A DNA stretch of 33,210 nt. It comes from Clostridiaceae bacterium. Lineage in GTDB: Bacteria > Bacillota > Clostridia > Clostridiales > Clostridiaceae. Location of the stretch: positions 1-33,210 of the forward strand of contig JACMJL010000130.1 in NCBI GenBank assembly GCA_014380625.1. The letters are read 5' to 3'. How positions within the stretch are numbered: position 1 is the stretch's first letter; each line of letters starts with the position of its first letter. The position numbers and the translations under genes are program-made. This document shows positions 1 through 7,722 of this stretch, one piece after another. Under the pieces are notes generated by a model that did not search any database, was not told where the DNA came from, and saw only the letters and a list, made by a program, of their open reading frames with translations.

Positions 1-3
1 GGT

Positions 4-47
4 GATAAAGTCAACATACCCGGTTATTAGATTAACCTGGCTTTATC
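4..47. other. Nested inverted repeat at window start (possible end of an upstream RNA)
   Basis: GATAAAG at 4-10 can pair with CTTTATC at 41-47. Inside it, GGTTA at 22-26 pairs with TAACC at 33-37, extended by CC/GG at 19-20 and 39-40. No open frame covers it. It may be the 3' part of a structured RNA or the 3' UTR of a gene lying outside the window. I cannot assign it to a family. Confidence 0.35.
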
Positions 48-65
48 TTAGTTTATTACTAAAGT

Positions 66-112
66 GAGACTTTTAGCACAATTTTTTATTGTGCTAAAAG
101 TCTCTTTTTTTA
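66..112 (+). terminator. Intrinsic terminator of the gene upstream of the window
   Basis: A perfect 16-bp stem (66-81 with 89-104) with a 7-base loop is followed by a run of seven T (105-111). It isolates the DedA transcript from whatever lies before the window. Confidence 0.9.
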
Positions 113-229
113 TATATAAGGAAAAGAGTGAATATTATTTATCTATTTTATGCAGAATAGTAATGATAATACATCATTCAGAAAGGAGATGTTCTAAAAC
201 ATGGTTAACTAACTAAAGGAGGAATGAAA

Positions 230-889
230 ATGGATATGCTAATAGAACCATTAGATTATTTAATTAACTTAGATGTTCATTTAAATGAGTTAATAGTCTA
301 TTTTGGTAACTTTATTTATGTGGTTCTGTTTTCAATAATATTTTGTGAGACAGGATTAGTTATAACATCCTTTCTTCCTGGGGACTCTTTACTATTTATT
401 GTTGGTGCATTATCTTCTGGAGGCACATTGAATATAGGGTTATCAATTATAATTTTAATATCAGCATCAATACTTGGTGATACTTCAAACTATTATATAG
501 GAAGATATCTTGGACCAAAAATATTTAAACGGGATAAGGTGATGTTTTTTAACAAAAAACATATTTTAAAGGCTCATAACTTTTACGATAAGCATGGTGG
601 GAAAACAGTAACGTTAGCTAGATTTCTACCTATATTTAGGACCTTTGTACCTTTTACAGCTGGTATGGGAGGTATGCCTTACAGGAGATTTATAGGATAC
701 AGCATATTAGGAAGTGTTTCTTGGGTTTTACTTTTTACACTTTCAGGTTTTTTCTTTGGAAATATTAATTATGTTAAGAACAATTTTAGTTTAGTATTAG
801 TAGCTGTTGGATTATTTTCAACAACTTCAATAATGATAGTTTATTTTAAAAATAGAAAATACAACAGGTCGAAAACTATGAGGAAATAG
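230..889 (+). CDS. DedA family integral membrane protein
   Basis: A 219-residue polytopic membrane protein of the DedA/SNARE-associated family. These proteins support envelope homeostasis, and several members act in phospholipid recycling or flipping. The family signatures are present: an acidic residue then a Pro-Gly in 'ETGLVITSFLPGDSLL' near residue 40, and the arginine/proline motif 'LARFLPIFRTFVPFTAG' near residue 130. Four to five hydrophobic stretches are visible, the last near the basic C-terminus. The start is set at ATG 230 because AAAGGAGG (215-222) lies 7 bases before it; the in-frame ATG at 224 is only 1 base from that site. The next gene begins 35 bases downstream with no terminator, so the two are probably co-transcribed. 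The substrate cannot be told from sequence. Confidence 0.9.
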   Translation: MDMLIEPLDYLINLDVHLNELIVYFGNFIYVVLFSIIFCETGLVITSFLPGDSLLFIVGALSSGGTLNIGLSIIILISASILGDTSNYYIGRYLGPKIFKRDKVMFFNKKHILKAHNFYDKHGGKTVTLARFLPIFRTFVPFTAGMGGMPYRRFIGYSILGSVSWVLLFTLSGFFFGNINYVKNNFSLVLVAVGLFSTTSIMIVYFKNRKYNRSKTMRK

Positions 890-924
890 GTAAATTAAAA
901 AATAATTGGATAGGCGGTGTTTTT

Positions 925-3669
925 TTGAAGTATTATAATGTACAAGCAGAAAAAGTTCTAAAAGAACTTAATGTTAACGAAAAGTTGGGCTTAAATAGCT
1001 CAGAGGTTAAAGAACGTATTGAAAAATTCGGAGTAAATGAGTTTACAAAAGCAAAAGAAGTATCCCTTTGGGAAGAAGTTAAAGAGTCAATAACTGATAA
1101 AATGATGATTATTTTGTTGGTGGCGGCATTTATTAGTGGATTAATCGGTGAAATTTATGATGCCATTGGTATCGTCTGCGCTATTGCCATAGGTATAGCA
1201 ATAAAAATTATTACCGAAGGTCAGTCTAAAAAGGCTGCAGATGAGCTTTCAAAAATGACAGGCAATATTATGGTGAAGGTACTTCGCAATGGTGAAATTA
1301 CCCAAATTAGTAAAAGCGAATTAGTACCTGGAGACATTGCTTTTGTAGAGACTGGTGATATGATCCCTGCTGATGGAAGGTTGATTAGCTCTATAGATTT
1401 AAAAATTAGAGAAGATATGCTTACAGGTGAATCCGATGATGTGAGTAAAAGTTCAGACTTAATTATTGAAATGGAGTCTATTGAATCAAAGGGTAAGACC
1501 GTGGTGCAAGAGCCTGTTCCAGCAAAACAAAAGAATATGCTGTTTTTAGGATCCTTGGTAGCCTACGGAAGAGGTACATTAGTGGTGACTGGAACTGGTG
1601 ACAGTACTGAGATGGGTAAAATCGCCATGAGCCTTAAAGAAAGTGATTTGCAAACGCCACTTCAAGCTAAGTTAGGAGGACTTGGGGAGACAATTTCTAA
1701 GGTTTCTAGCGTTATAGCACTTATAATGTTTATAGTAATGTTTGCAAAATTGATTTTACGTAAAGAATTTAATGTGGATTTAACTGGAGTGCTACCCTTT
1801 CTTAATTCTATTGATCCTGTAAAAAATGCTTTTATAATATGTATAACTTTAATAGTTGCAGCTGTACCTGAAGGATTACCAACCATGATTAGTATGACGC
1901 TAGCAATTACTAAACAAAAAATGGCCAAAATCAATGCACTAGTTACTAAGAATGAAGCCTGCGAAACTATAGGTTCAGTAAGTGTTATTTGTTCAGATAA
2001 AACTGGAACACTAACACAGAATCGCATGACGGTTGAAAAAATATACATAGATGGTGACTATGTAAATGATAATAAAGCTGATTATGCTAGTTATTTTACT
2101 GAAAACTGTTTAATTAATAGTACTGCAGACATTGAAATTAATGGTGCCGATGTAAAGTATCTTGGAAGTGCTACGGAATGCGCTCTTATCTTACATCATA
2201 AAGACCAAGACTATATTAATGTAAGAAAAACAGCTGAAGTTAAACATCAGATACCTTTTAGTTCAAAAAATAAAAAAATGGTTACAGTAATTGCTGGGTT
2301 AGATAATTCACAAGTATTTTTAACTAAAGGCGCTCCTGAAGTAGTTTTGAATTTATGTAAGTTTGAGAATAAGGCTGGAAAAACTATTGCCTTAATTCCT
2401 GAAAGAAAAGAAGAAATTCAAAAGGAAATTGAAGCTTTACAGAAAAAATCTATGAGATTACTAGGTTTTGCATATCAGATTTTTAAAGAATATGATGAGA
2501 TAGCTCTAGACTATGATTCTGATTTAGTAAGTGGAAATCTTGTATTTACTGGGTTCGTTGCTATAAAAGATCCTCTAAGACCAGATGTTAAAGAGTCTAT
2601 TGAAACTGCTGGAAAAGCAGGGGTTGAGACAAAGATGCTCACGGGAGACAATATAAATACTGCTATAGCTATTGGAGAAGAATTAGGATTATTAAAAAGT
2701 GGTAAAAGAGCTATAGAAGCAAGCTACATTGATCTATTATCTGATGCAGAATTAAGAGAAGAAATTAAAAACATTGCTATTGTTGCTCGTTCTAAACCAG
2801 ATACAAAGATGAGGATAGTAGAAGCGCTTCAAGCAAATGGTGAAGTAGTTGCAGTTACTGGAGATGGAATCAATGATGCTCCTGCACTTACAAAAGCTGA
2901 TGTTGGAATTGCCATGGGTATTGCAGGAACTGAGGTTAGTAAGAAGGCGGCAGATATAATTCTTACAGACGATAGTTTTTCAACTATAGTACAAGGAATT
3001 AAGTGGGGCCGTGGTATTTACGAAAACTTCCAAAGATTTATCCAGTTCCAGATAACTGTAAATCTTGTGGCCTTCTTTGTGGCAATATTATCTGTACTCT
3101 TTGATTTTCAAATGCCCTTTACTACAATTCAATTATTATGGGTTAATATAATAATGGATGGTCCTCCGGCTTTATCTTTAGGGCTTGAAGCTGTTAGAGA
3201 AAGAGTACTTGAAAGAAAACCTATCAATAGAAATGCAAATATTATAACTAAACCTATGTTTATTTCTATGTTGTTAAATGCATTTTATATGTCTGGAGTT
3301 CTTATAATGCAGATGACTTTTAATCCACTTGGGGCTTCAACTGAGATAATTAATGCTGCAAGTGAGATGGAAACTGTACTTTTTGCACTCTTTGCCTTTG
3401 GTGCCTTATTTAATGCATTTAATTGTAGAGAGTTTGGTCTAAATAGTATCATCCCTAAATTTCTAAATAATAGAATTGCATTGGTGATAATAAGTATAAC
3501 TGCAGTAGCACAGGTTATAGTTACTACAGTATTTGCAGACTTCTTTAACGCAGTACCTTTAAGTGCTTTGATGTGGGCAAAAATAATAGGGTTAGCATCA
3601 TTGGTTATTGTAGTAAATGAAGTTGTAAAATTCATTTTGAGAATGGTTACTAAAAATAAGACAATATAA
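925..3669 (+). CDS. Calcium-translocating P-type ATPase, plasma-membrane (type IIB)-like
   Basis: A 914-residue P-type cation pump that exports Ca2+ at the cost of ATP. Visible in order are an N-terminal cation-ATPase domain, the actuator TGES (167-170), M4 'VAAVPEGLP' (Glu316), phosphorylation motif DKTGTLT with Asp358, hinge 'TGDGINDAP' (about 645-653), and ten predicted membrane helices. M5 reads 'QFQITVNLVAFFVA' and M6 'WVNIIMDGPPALSLGLE'. The M6 Asn/Asp pair is kept, but the M5 acidic ligand of SERCA pumps is not. This pattern resembles plasma-membrane Ca2+ ATPases, which carry one ion per cycle; that ion and stoichiometry are inferred. Translation starts at TTG 925, 5 bases after AGGCGGTG (912-919). 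There is no calmodulin-type C-terminal tail. It sits in an apparent operon with the DedA gene. Confidence 0.92.
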   Translation: MKYYNVQAEKVLKELNVNEKLGLNSSEVKERIEKFGVNEFTKAKEVSLWEEVKESITDKMMIILLVAAFISGLIGEIYDAIGIVCAIAIGIAIKIITEGQSKKAADELSKMTGNIMVKVLRNGEITQISKSELVPGDIAFVETGDMIPADGRLISSIDLKIREDMLTGESDDVSKSSDLIIEMESIESKGKTVVQEPVPAKQKNMLFLGSLVAYGRGTLVVTGTGDSTEMGKIAMSLKESDLQTPLQAKLGGLGETISKVSSVIALIMFIVMFAKLILRKEFNVDLTGVLPFLNSIDPVKNAFIICITLIVAAVPEGLPTMISMTLAITKQKMAKINALVTKNEACETIGSVSVICSDKTGTLTQNRMTVEKIYIDGDYVNDNKADYASYFTENCLINSTADIEINGADVKYLGSATECALILHHKDQDYINVRKTAEVKHQIPFSSKNKKMVTVIAGLDNSQVFLTKGAPEVVLNLCKFENKAGKTIALIPERKEEIQKEIEALQKKSMRLLGFAYQIFKEYDEIALDYDSDLVSGNLVFTGFVAIKDPLRPDVKESIETAGKAGVETKMLTGDNINTAIAIGEELGLLKSGKRAIEASYIDLLSDAELREEIKNIAIVARSKPDTKMRIVEALQANGEVVAVTGDGINDAPALTKADVGIAMGIAGTEVSKKAADIILTDDSFSTIVQGIKWGRGIYENFQRFIQFQITVNLVAFFVAILSVLFDFQMPFTTIQLLWVNIIMDGPPALSLGLEAVRERVLERKPINRNANIITKPMFISMLLNAFYMSGVLIMQMTFNPLGASTEIINAASEMETVLFALFAFGALFNAFNCREFGLNSIIPKFLNNRIALVIISITAVAQVIVTTVFADFFNAVPLSALMWAKIIGLASLVIVVNEVVKFILRMVTKNKTI

Positions 3670-3691
3670 CATTAATTAATAAGTTAAAGAT

Positions 3692-3731
3692 AAAAACCTC
3701 TAAAATTGAAAGATTATTTTAGAGGTTTTTA
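3692..3731 (+). terminator. Intrinsic terminator after the Ca2+ ATPase gene
   Basis: AAAAACCTCTAAAAT (3692-3706) pairs perfectly with 3716-3730 around a 9-base loop and ends in five T. The A-run on the other side means it could also stop transcription from the minus strand. Confidence 0.85.
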
Positions 3732-3852
3732 TAATATAAAATGCATAATTATAATAAATTACTGTATTAAGTTTTGAAAATCATAAAAATAGTGTAGATT
3801 TGGTGACGCATAGGTAATCAGGGTAATTTTTAGTTGAAATTATAAAATACTA

Positions 3853-3881
3853 TTGTAATTTGTATATAAATTATGTATAAT
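3853..3881 (+). promoter_or_regulatory. Sigma-A type promoter for the acetyltransferase gene
   Basis: TTGTAA (3853-3858), a 17-base spacer and TATAAT (3876-3881). It predicts a start near 3888 and a leader of about 80 bases before ATG 3969. The rest of 3732-3968 is AT-rich and shows no gene. Confidence 0.65.
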
Positions 3882-3968
3882 TATACGCATACTGATTAAG
3901 CAAAGTTATAAGTAATAACTGCTCTAGTCAGGCTGAATTTGAATAAAAATTGTATTGGGGGTAGATCG

Positions 3969-4496
3969 ATGAAAAATAAGAACTTTGTGGTGAGAAAAGC
4001 TTTAAAAGGGGATATTCCTGATATATTGAGGATAACCAAAGAAGTTTTTCAAGTTTATAAAGAATCAGCAGGTATTGAGTATGGAATCCCAGCACTTTTT
4101 GACACCTATGAGCATGTTGAACAGGAAATTGAAAGAAAAGTATTTCTTGTTGCTACTATAGATGATATTGTTGTTGGTAGTGTTAGAGTTGAAATTAATA
4201 ATGATGGTACGGCCTACTTAAGTAGATTCGGGGTTGAGAGTTCACAGCAAAAAAATGGAGTTGGAGCTGTTCTTATTGATGCAGTTGATGAAGTTATGAA
4301 GGAACTTGGTATAGAAAAATTATATCTTCATACAGCATCCAAAGTTTTATTATTAATAAGATTTTACTATGGAAGAGGATTCTATATTGATTCCACCACA
4401 AAGGATAGGGGATATATTAGAGCATTGCTTTGTAAAGAATATGAGGCAACTAAAGAAAATTCCCATGATGGGATTTATTCAAATTGTGCAGTGTAA
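3969..4496 (+). CDS. GNAT family N-acetyltransferase
   Basis: A 175-residue GCN5-related acetyltransferase, which transfers an acetyl group from acetyl-CoA to an amine. The N-terminal 'VRKALKGDIPDILRI' is the usual first strand and helix. The acetyl-CoA pyrophosphate loop is 'QQKNGVGAVLID' near residue 98, a relaxed form of Q/RxxGxG/A. The C-terminal 'RFYYGRGFY' is the typical last helix-strand. The start is ATG 3969, 7 bases after GGGGG (3957-3961). A TTG start 30 bases earlier is possible but has no binding site. The gene has its own promoter and terminator. The acceptor substrate is unknown. Confidence 0.85.
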   Translation: MKNKNFVVRKALKGDIPDILRITKEVFQVYKESAGIEYGIPALFDTYEHVEQEIERKVFLVATIDDIVVGSVRVEINNDGTAYLSRFGVESSQQKNGVGAVLIDAVDEVMKELGIEKLYLHTASKVLLLIRFYYGRGFYIDSTTKDRGYIRALLCKEYEATKENSHDGIYSNCAV

Positions 4497-4541
4497 TTAA
4501 ATAAAGGAAAAATAATCTTTATTTTTTAAATAAATAAGTGT

Positions 4542-4582
4542 AAGCTTACAAACAGGGTAGTAATTGTTTGTAAGCTTTTTTT
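4542..4582 (+). terminator. Intrinsic terminator between GNAT gene and redox operon; possible attenuator
   Basis: AAGCTTACAAAC (4542-4553) pairs perfectly with 4566-4577 around a 12-base loop, then seven T (4576-4582). Only 25 bases separate it from the start codon at 4608, including the ribosome binding site, so there is no room for a promoter after it. The downstream operon must be reached by read-through or from a promoter before the hairpin. Confidence 0.8.
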
Positions 4583-4607
4583 ATATATTGTTATGGAGGT
4601 AATCTAT

Positions 4608-6044
4608 ATGTTTGATGTTACTATAATTGGAGCTGGAGTTATAGGCTGTTCTATAGCGAGAGAGTTATGTAAATACAAATTAGAGATTTGTGTTTTAGAA
4701 AAAAGTGAGGATGTGGGCACTGGAACCTCAAAGGCAAATAGCGGCATAGTTCATGCAGGCTTTGATACAAGACCTGAAAGCTTAAAAGGCAAGCTAAATG
4801 TTAAAGGGAACTTAAGTTTTGATTTACTTGCCAGGGAATTAGATTTTCCTTTTAAAAGAATAGGGGCTTTGGTGTTATGTTTTGATGAAAAGGATTTATA
4901 CAAATTGGAGGAACTTAAACTCCAGGGAGAACTAAATGGGGTTTGGGGACTTCAAATTTTAACTCCTGAGAAAATTAAAGAAATGGAGCCTAATGTCACA
5001 GATAATGTGGTTGGCGCCCTCTATGCTCCCTCTTCAGGGATATGCTGTCCATATGAAATGACTATTGCTCTCGCAGAGAATGCTTATGAAAATGGAGTAG
5101 AATTTAAATTTTTAAGAGAAGTAAAGAATATAGAGAAAATTGAAGGTAAATATATTATTAAAACTCTAGAAGAAAATGTAGAATCAAAAGTTGTTATTAA
5201 TGCGGCTGGTATGTTTGCTGATGAAATTAATAATATGGTTAGTAAAGAAAAGATAATAATCACCCCAAGAAAAGGTGAGTATTGTCTCTTTGACAAAGCA
5301 GCTGGAGGTATAGTCTACAGAACAATATTTCAATTACCCACATTTATGGGTAAGGGGGTGCTTGTTACACCAACTGTAGATGGGAATTTACTTATAGGGC
5401 CTAATGCAGTGGATCTAGAAGATAAATTAAATTTAGACACTTCTAAGGAAGGACTTGAAGAGATACTTTATAAGGCAAATAGTAGCATTAAAGATGTGCC
5501 AATAGGAGAATTAATATCATCCTTTACAGGGCTAAGGGCTCATAGTCTTATAGACGATTTTATTATTGGGGAACCAATGGATGCAGAAGGCTTTATCAAT
5601 GCCGCGGGCATTGAATCACCAGGGCTTTCAAGTGCACCTGCAATAGGTGAGTATATTAAAGAAATAGTAGTTAGTAAGCTAAAACCAGAATTAAATAGTG
5701 AATTTAGAGCTAAAAGGAAAGGCATTAAAAAATTTCGAGAAATGTCTAATATAGAAAGAATAGAATTGATAGCAAAGAGGCCAGAATATGGTAGAATAAT
5801 ATGTAGATGTGAAACTATAAGTGAAGGGGAAATAATGGAGGCTATAAATAGGCCACTTGGTGCTAAAACCTTAGATGGAGTTAAGCGTAGAACACGAGCT
5901 TTAATGGGCAGATGCCAGGCTGGTTTCTGTACCACAAAGATAGTTGATATTCTTGCAAGAGAGCTTAATATATCAGTACTTGAAGTAACAAAATGTGGGG
6001 GAAAGTCTAATATACTAGTGAGTAGGAATAAAGAAGATATATAG
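4608..6044 (+). CDS. FAD-dependent glycerol-3-phosphate dehydrogenase-like protein with BFD-like [2Fe-2S] domain
   Basis: A 478-residue flavoprotein resembling GlpA and the clostridial/Thermotoga stand-alone glycerol-3-phosphate dehydrogenases. The FAD-binding start is 'DVTIIGAGVIGCSIAREL' (GxGxxG near residue 8), followed by the DAO-fold segment 'SKANSGIVHAGFDTRP' near residue 44. The C-terminal 85 residues carry four cysteines in 'CRCETISEGEI' and 'GRCQAGFC', the BFD-like iron-sulfur domain also found in E. coli GlpA. The start is ATG 4608, 7 bases after GGAGGT (4595-4600). It is followed 15 bases later by a second oxidoreductase and then DUF1667, the arrangement known from glycerol operons. 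No glpK, glpF or glpP is present here, so the substrate is inferred; another 2-hydroxy compound is possible. Confidence 0.82.
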   Translation: MFDVTIIGAGVIGCSIARELCKYKLEICVLEKSEDVGTGTSKANSGIVHAGFDTRPESLKGKLNVKGNLSFDLLARELDFPFKRIGALVLCFDEKDLYKLEELKLQGELNGVWGLQILTPEKIKEMEPNVTDNVVGALYAPSSGICCPYEMTIALAENAYENGVEFKFLREVKNIEKIEGKYIIKTLEENVESKVVINAAGMFADEINNMVSKEKIIITPRKGEYCLFDKAAGGIVYRTIFQLPTFMGKGVLVTPTVDGNLLIGPNAVDLEDKLNLDTSKEGLEEILYKANSSIKDVPIGELISSFTGLRAHSLIDDFIIGEPMDAEGFINAAGIESPGLSSAPAIGEYIKEIVVSKLKPELNSEFRAKRKGIKKFREMSNIERIELIAKRPEYGRIICRCETISEGEIMEAINRPLGAKTLDGVKRRTRALMGRCQAGFCTTKIVDILARELNISVLEVTKCGGKSNILVSRNKEDI

Positions 6045-6059
6045 TGGAGGAGGAAAATC

Positions 6060-7316
6060 ATGAGAGAGTATGATATAGTAATTATTGGTGGAGGCCCAGC
6101 AGGGCTTGCAGCAGCTCTTTCTGCCAAAGAAAATGGAATTGAAAACATTCTTATTTTAGAAAGAGAGAATACTTTAGGTGGGATATTAAATCAATGCATT
6201 CATAGTGGTTTCGGACTTCATACCTTTAAAGAAGAACTTACAGGACCTGAATATGCACAAAGGTTTATAGACAGAGTTGAGGAAGAAAAAATACAATATA
6301 AATTAGATACTATGGTTTTAGATTTAAATAAGGATAAGTTTATTACAGCAGTAAATGGCAAGGAAGGAATTATAGAAATAAGTGCAAAGGCAATTATATT
6401 ATGTATGGGTTGCAGAGAAAGACCTCGAGGTGCAATTAATATACCAGGAAGCCGATGTGCGGGAATATATACGGCTGGAACTGCTCAAAGATTTGTAAAC
6501 ATAGAGGGTTTTATGCCTGGGCGGGAAGTTGTAATTCTTGGTTCCGGGGATATAGGTTTAATTATGGCACGACGAATGATCCTTGAAGGGGCAAAGGTAA
6601 AGGCTGTTGTAGAACTAATGCCCTATTCTAGTGGATTAAAGAGGAATATTGTGCAGTGCCTAGATGATTACAACACACCTCTTCTTTTAAATCATACAAT
6701 AACAAGTATAAAGGGTAAAGATAGATTAGAGGGAGTAACAATTGCTGAAGTGGATAAAAATAGAAGACCAATTTTAGAAACTAAGGAGTATATTCCATGT
6801 GATACACTTTTACTTTCTGTTGGTTTAGTTCCTGAAAATGAACTTTCAAAAAAAGCAGAGATACAAATATCTGCCACTACTTATGGCCCTGAAGTAGATG
6901 AAAGTATGCAAACCAATGTTGAGGGTTTCTTCGCTTGTGGAAATGTGCTTCATGTGCATGACCTAGTGGACAATGTTACTACTGAAAGTGTAAGTGCTGG
7001 AAAAAATGCGGCAATGTATGTTTTGGGTAAAAATTTCAAAGGGGATAAGGTTCAGCTTTTCTCGGAGTCTGGTATTAGATATACCGTTCCTCAATATATA
7101 AATCCTGAAAACATTCAGGGTTTTATAGATGTAAGATTTAGGGTGTTAGATGCCTATAGAGATAAAAATATTTCTGTTTATTTTGATGATACAAGAGAAA
7201 TTCAGATAAAAAAAAGAATACTTACTCCTGGAGAAATGGAAACAATAAGACTTACAAGTGATATCTTTAAAAAATATCCTAAATGTAAGAACATTACTTT
7301 CAAAGTAGAGGATTAA
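6060..7316 (+). CDS. FAD/NAD(P)-dependent oxidoreductase, partner of the GlpA-like protein
   Basis: A 418-residue pyridine-nucleotide disulfide oxidoreductase-type flavoprotein. Two Rossmann motifs are visible: FAD binding 'IIGGGPAGLAAALSA' at residues 7-21 and NAD(P) binding 'VVILGSGDIGLIMARRM' near residue 158. Between them 'LCMGCRERPRG' holds a CxxC-like pair and the GCRER signature of this subfamily. Near residue 293 'VEGFFACGNVLHVHDLVDN' is the second FAD contact. It starts at ATG 6060 behind GGAGGAGG (6044-6051), which overlaps the previous stop. By analogy with the same three-gene set in Thermotoga and Clostridia, it should pass electrons between the dehydrogenase and NAD(P) or another acceptor; the direction is not evident from sequence. 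Confidence 0.82.
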   Translation: MREYDIVIIGGGPAGLAAALSAKENGIENILILERENTLGGILNQCIHSGFGLHTFKEELTGPEYAQRFIDRVEEEKIQYKLDTMVLDLNKDKFITAVNGKEGIIEISAKAIILCMGCRERPRGAINIPGSRCAGIYTAGTAQRFVNIEGFMPGREVVILGSGDIGLIMARRMILEGAKVKAVVELMPYSSGLKRNIVQCLDDYNTPLLLNHTITSIKGKDRLEGVTIAEVDKNRRPILETKEYIPCDTLLLSVGLVPENELSKKAEIQISATTYGPEVDESMQTNVEGFFACGNVLHVHDLVDNVTTESVSAGKNAAMYVLGKNFKGDKVQLFSESGIRYTVPQYINPENIQGFIDVRFRVLDAYRDKNISVYFDDTREIQIKKRILTPGEMETIRLTSDIFKKYPKCKNITFKVED

Positions 7317-7318
7317 GA

Positions 7319-7687
7319 ATGATTAAGAAAAAATTAACTTGCATAAGTTGTCCAATTGGATGTCAATTGGAAGTAGAAATGGAAGATAAAAAAGTAGCAA
7401 AAATTACTGGTAACAACTGCAAAAGAGGGGCGGAGTATGGTGAAAAAGAATGTACGAACCCAACTCGCATTGTCACCTCAACGGTGGTTGTAGTTGGAGG
7501 GCTTTTATCTGTGGTGTCTGTGAAGTCGGAAGTTGATATACCAAAACAACTAGTATTTGATACAATTAGGGAACTAAAAAAGGTATCTCTTAAGGCTCCT
7601 GTAAAGATTGGACAAATAGTAATTGAAAATATTTTTAATACTGGAGTTAATATAATAGCTACCGCTTCTGTTAAAAGGGGTAGCTAA
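7319..7687 (+). CDS. DUF1667 four-cysteine protein, small subunit of the redox complex
   Basis: A 122-residue protein with the DUF1667 signature: N-terminal 'LTCISCPIGCQLEV' (CxxCPxGC) and 'NNCKRGAEYGEKE', four cysteines that could bind zinc or an iron-sulfur cluster. It starts 3 bases after the previous stop, with GAGGA (7308-7312) as binding site, so it is translationally linked to the two flavoproteins. Its last codons and stop lie in a 32-bp direct duplication (see repeat). The C-terminus 'ATASVKRGS' therefore derives from repeat sequence and may differ from relatives, which commonly end soon after the 'VNIIATAS' strand. Its function is probably structural or electron transfer, by association. 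Confidence 0.85.
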   Translation: MIKKKLTCISCPIGCQLEVEMEDKKVAKITGNNCKRGAEYGEKECTNPTRIVTSTVVVVGGLLSVVSVKSEVDIPKQLVFDTIRELKKVSLKAPVKIGQIVIENIFNTGVNIIATASVKRGS

Positions 7688-7719
7688 AAGCTACCGCTTC
7701 TGTTAAAAGGGGTAGCTAA
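7657..7719. repeat. Tandem 32-bp direct repeat of a hairpin across the DUF1667 stop codon
   Basis: Two head-to-tail copies, 7657-7688 and 7689-7719, agree at 31 of 31 compared positions. Each copy is itself an inverted repeat, with AGCTACC pairing with GGTAGCT at its ends. The TAA of the DUF1667 gene (7685-7687) is inside copy 1. Copy 2 is purely intergenic, between convergent genes. Confidence 0.95.
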
Positions 7720-7722
7720 GTA

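Noticed and set aside
1662..2048. Antisense 128-codon frame inside the Ca2+ ATPase gene
   Set aside because: It lies wholly within a conserved catalytic region (M4 to DKTGT), which fully explains the sequence constraint.
3939..3968. Upstream TTG start adding 10 residues to the first GNAT protein
   Set aside because: There is no ribosome binding site before it, and GGGGG is ideally placed for ATG 3969, which gives the normal GNAT N-terminus.
5540..6148. Long antisense open frame (202 codons) over the GlpA-like 3' end and the next gene
   Set aside because: It mirrors the codon structure of two confident genes, has no ribosome binding site and encodes a low-complexity Ser/Ile/Leu-rich product.
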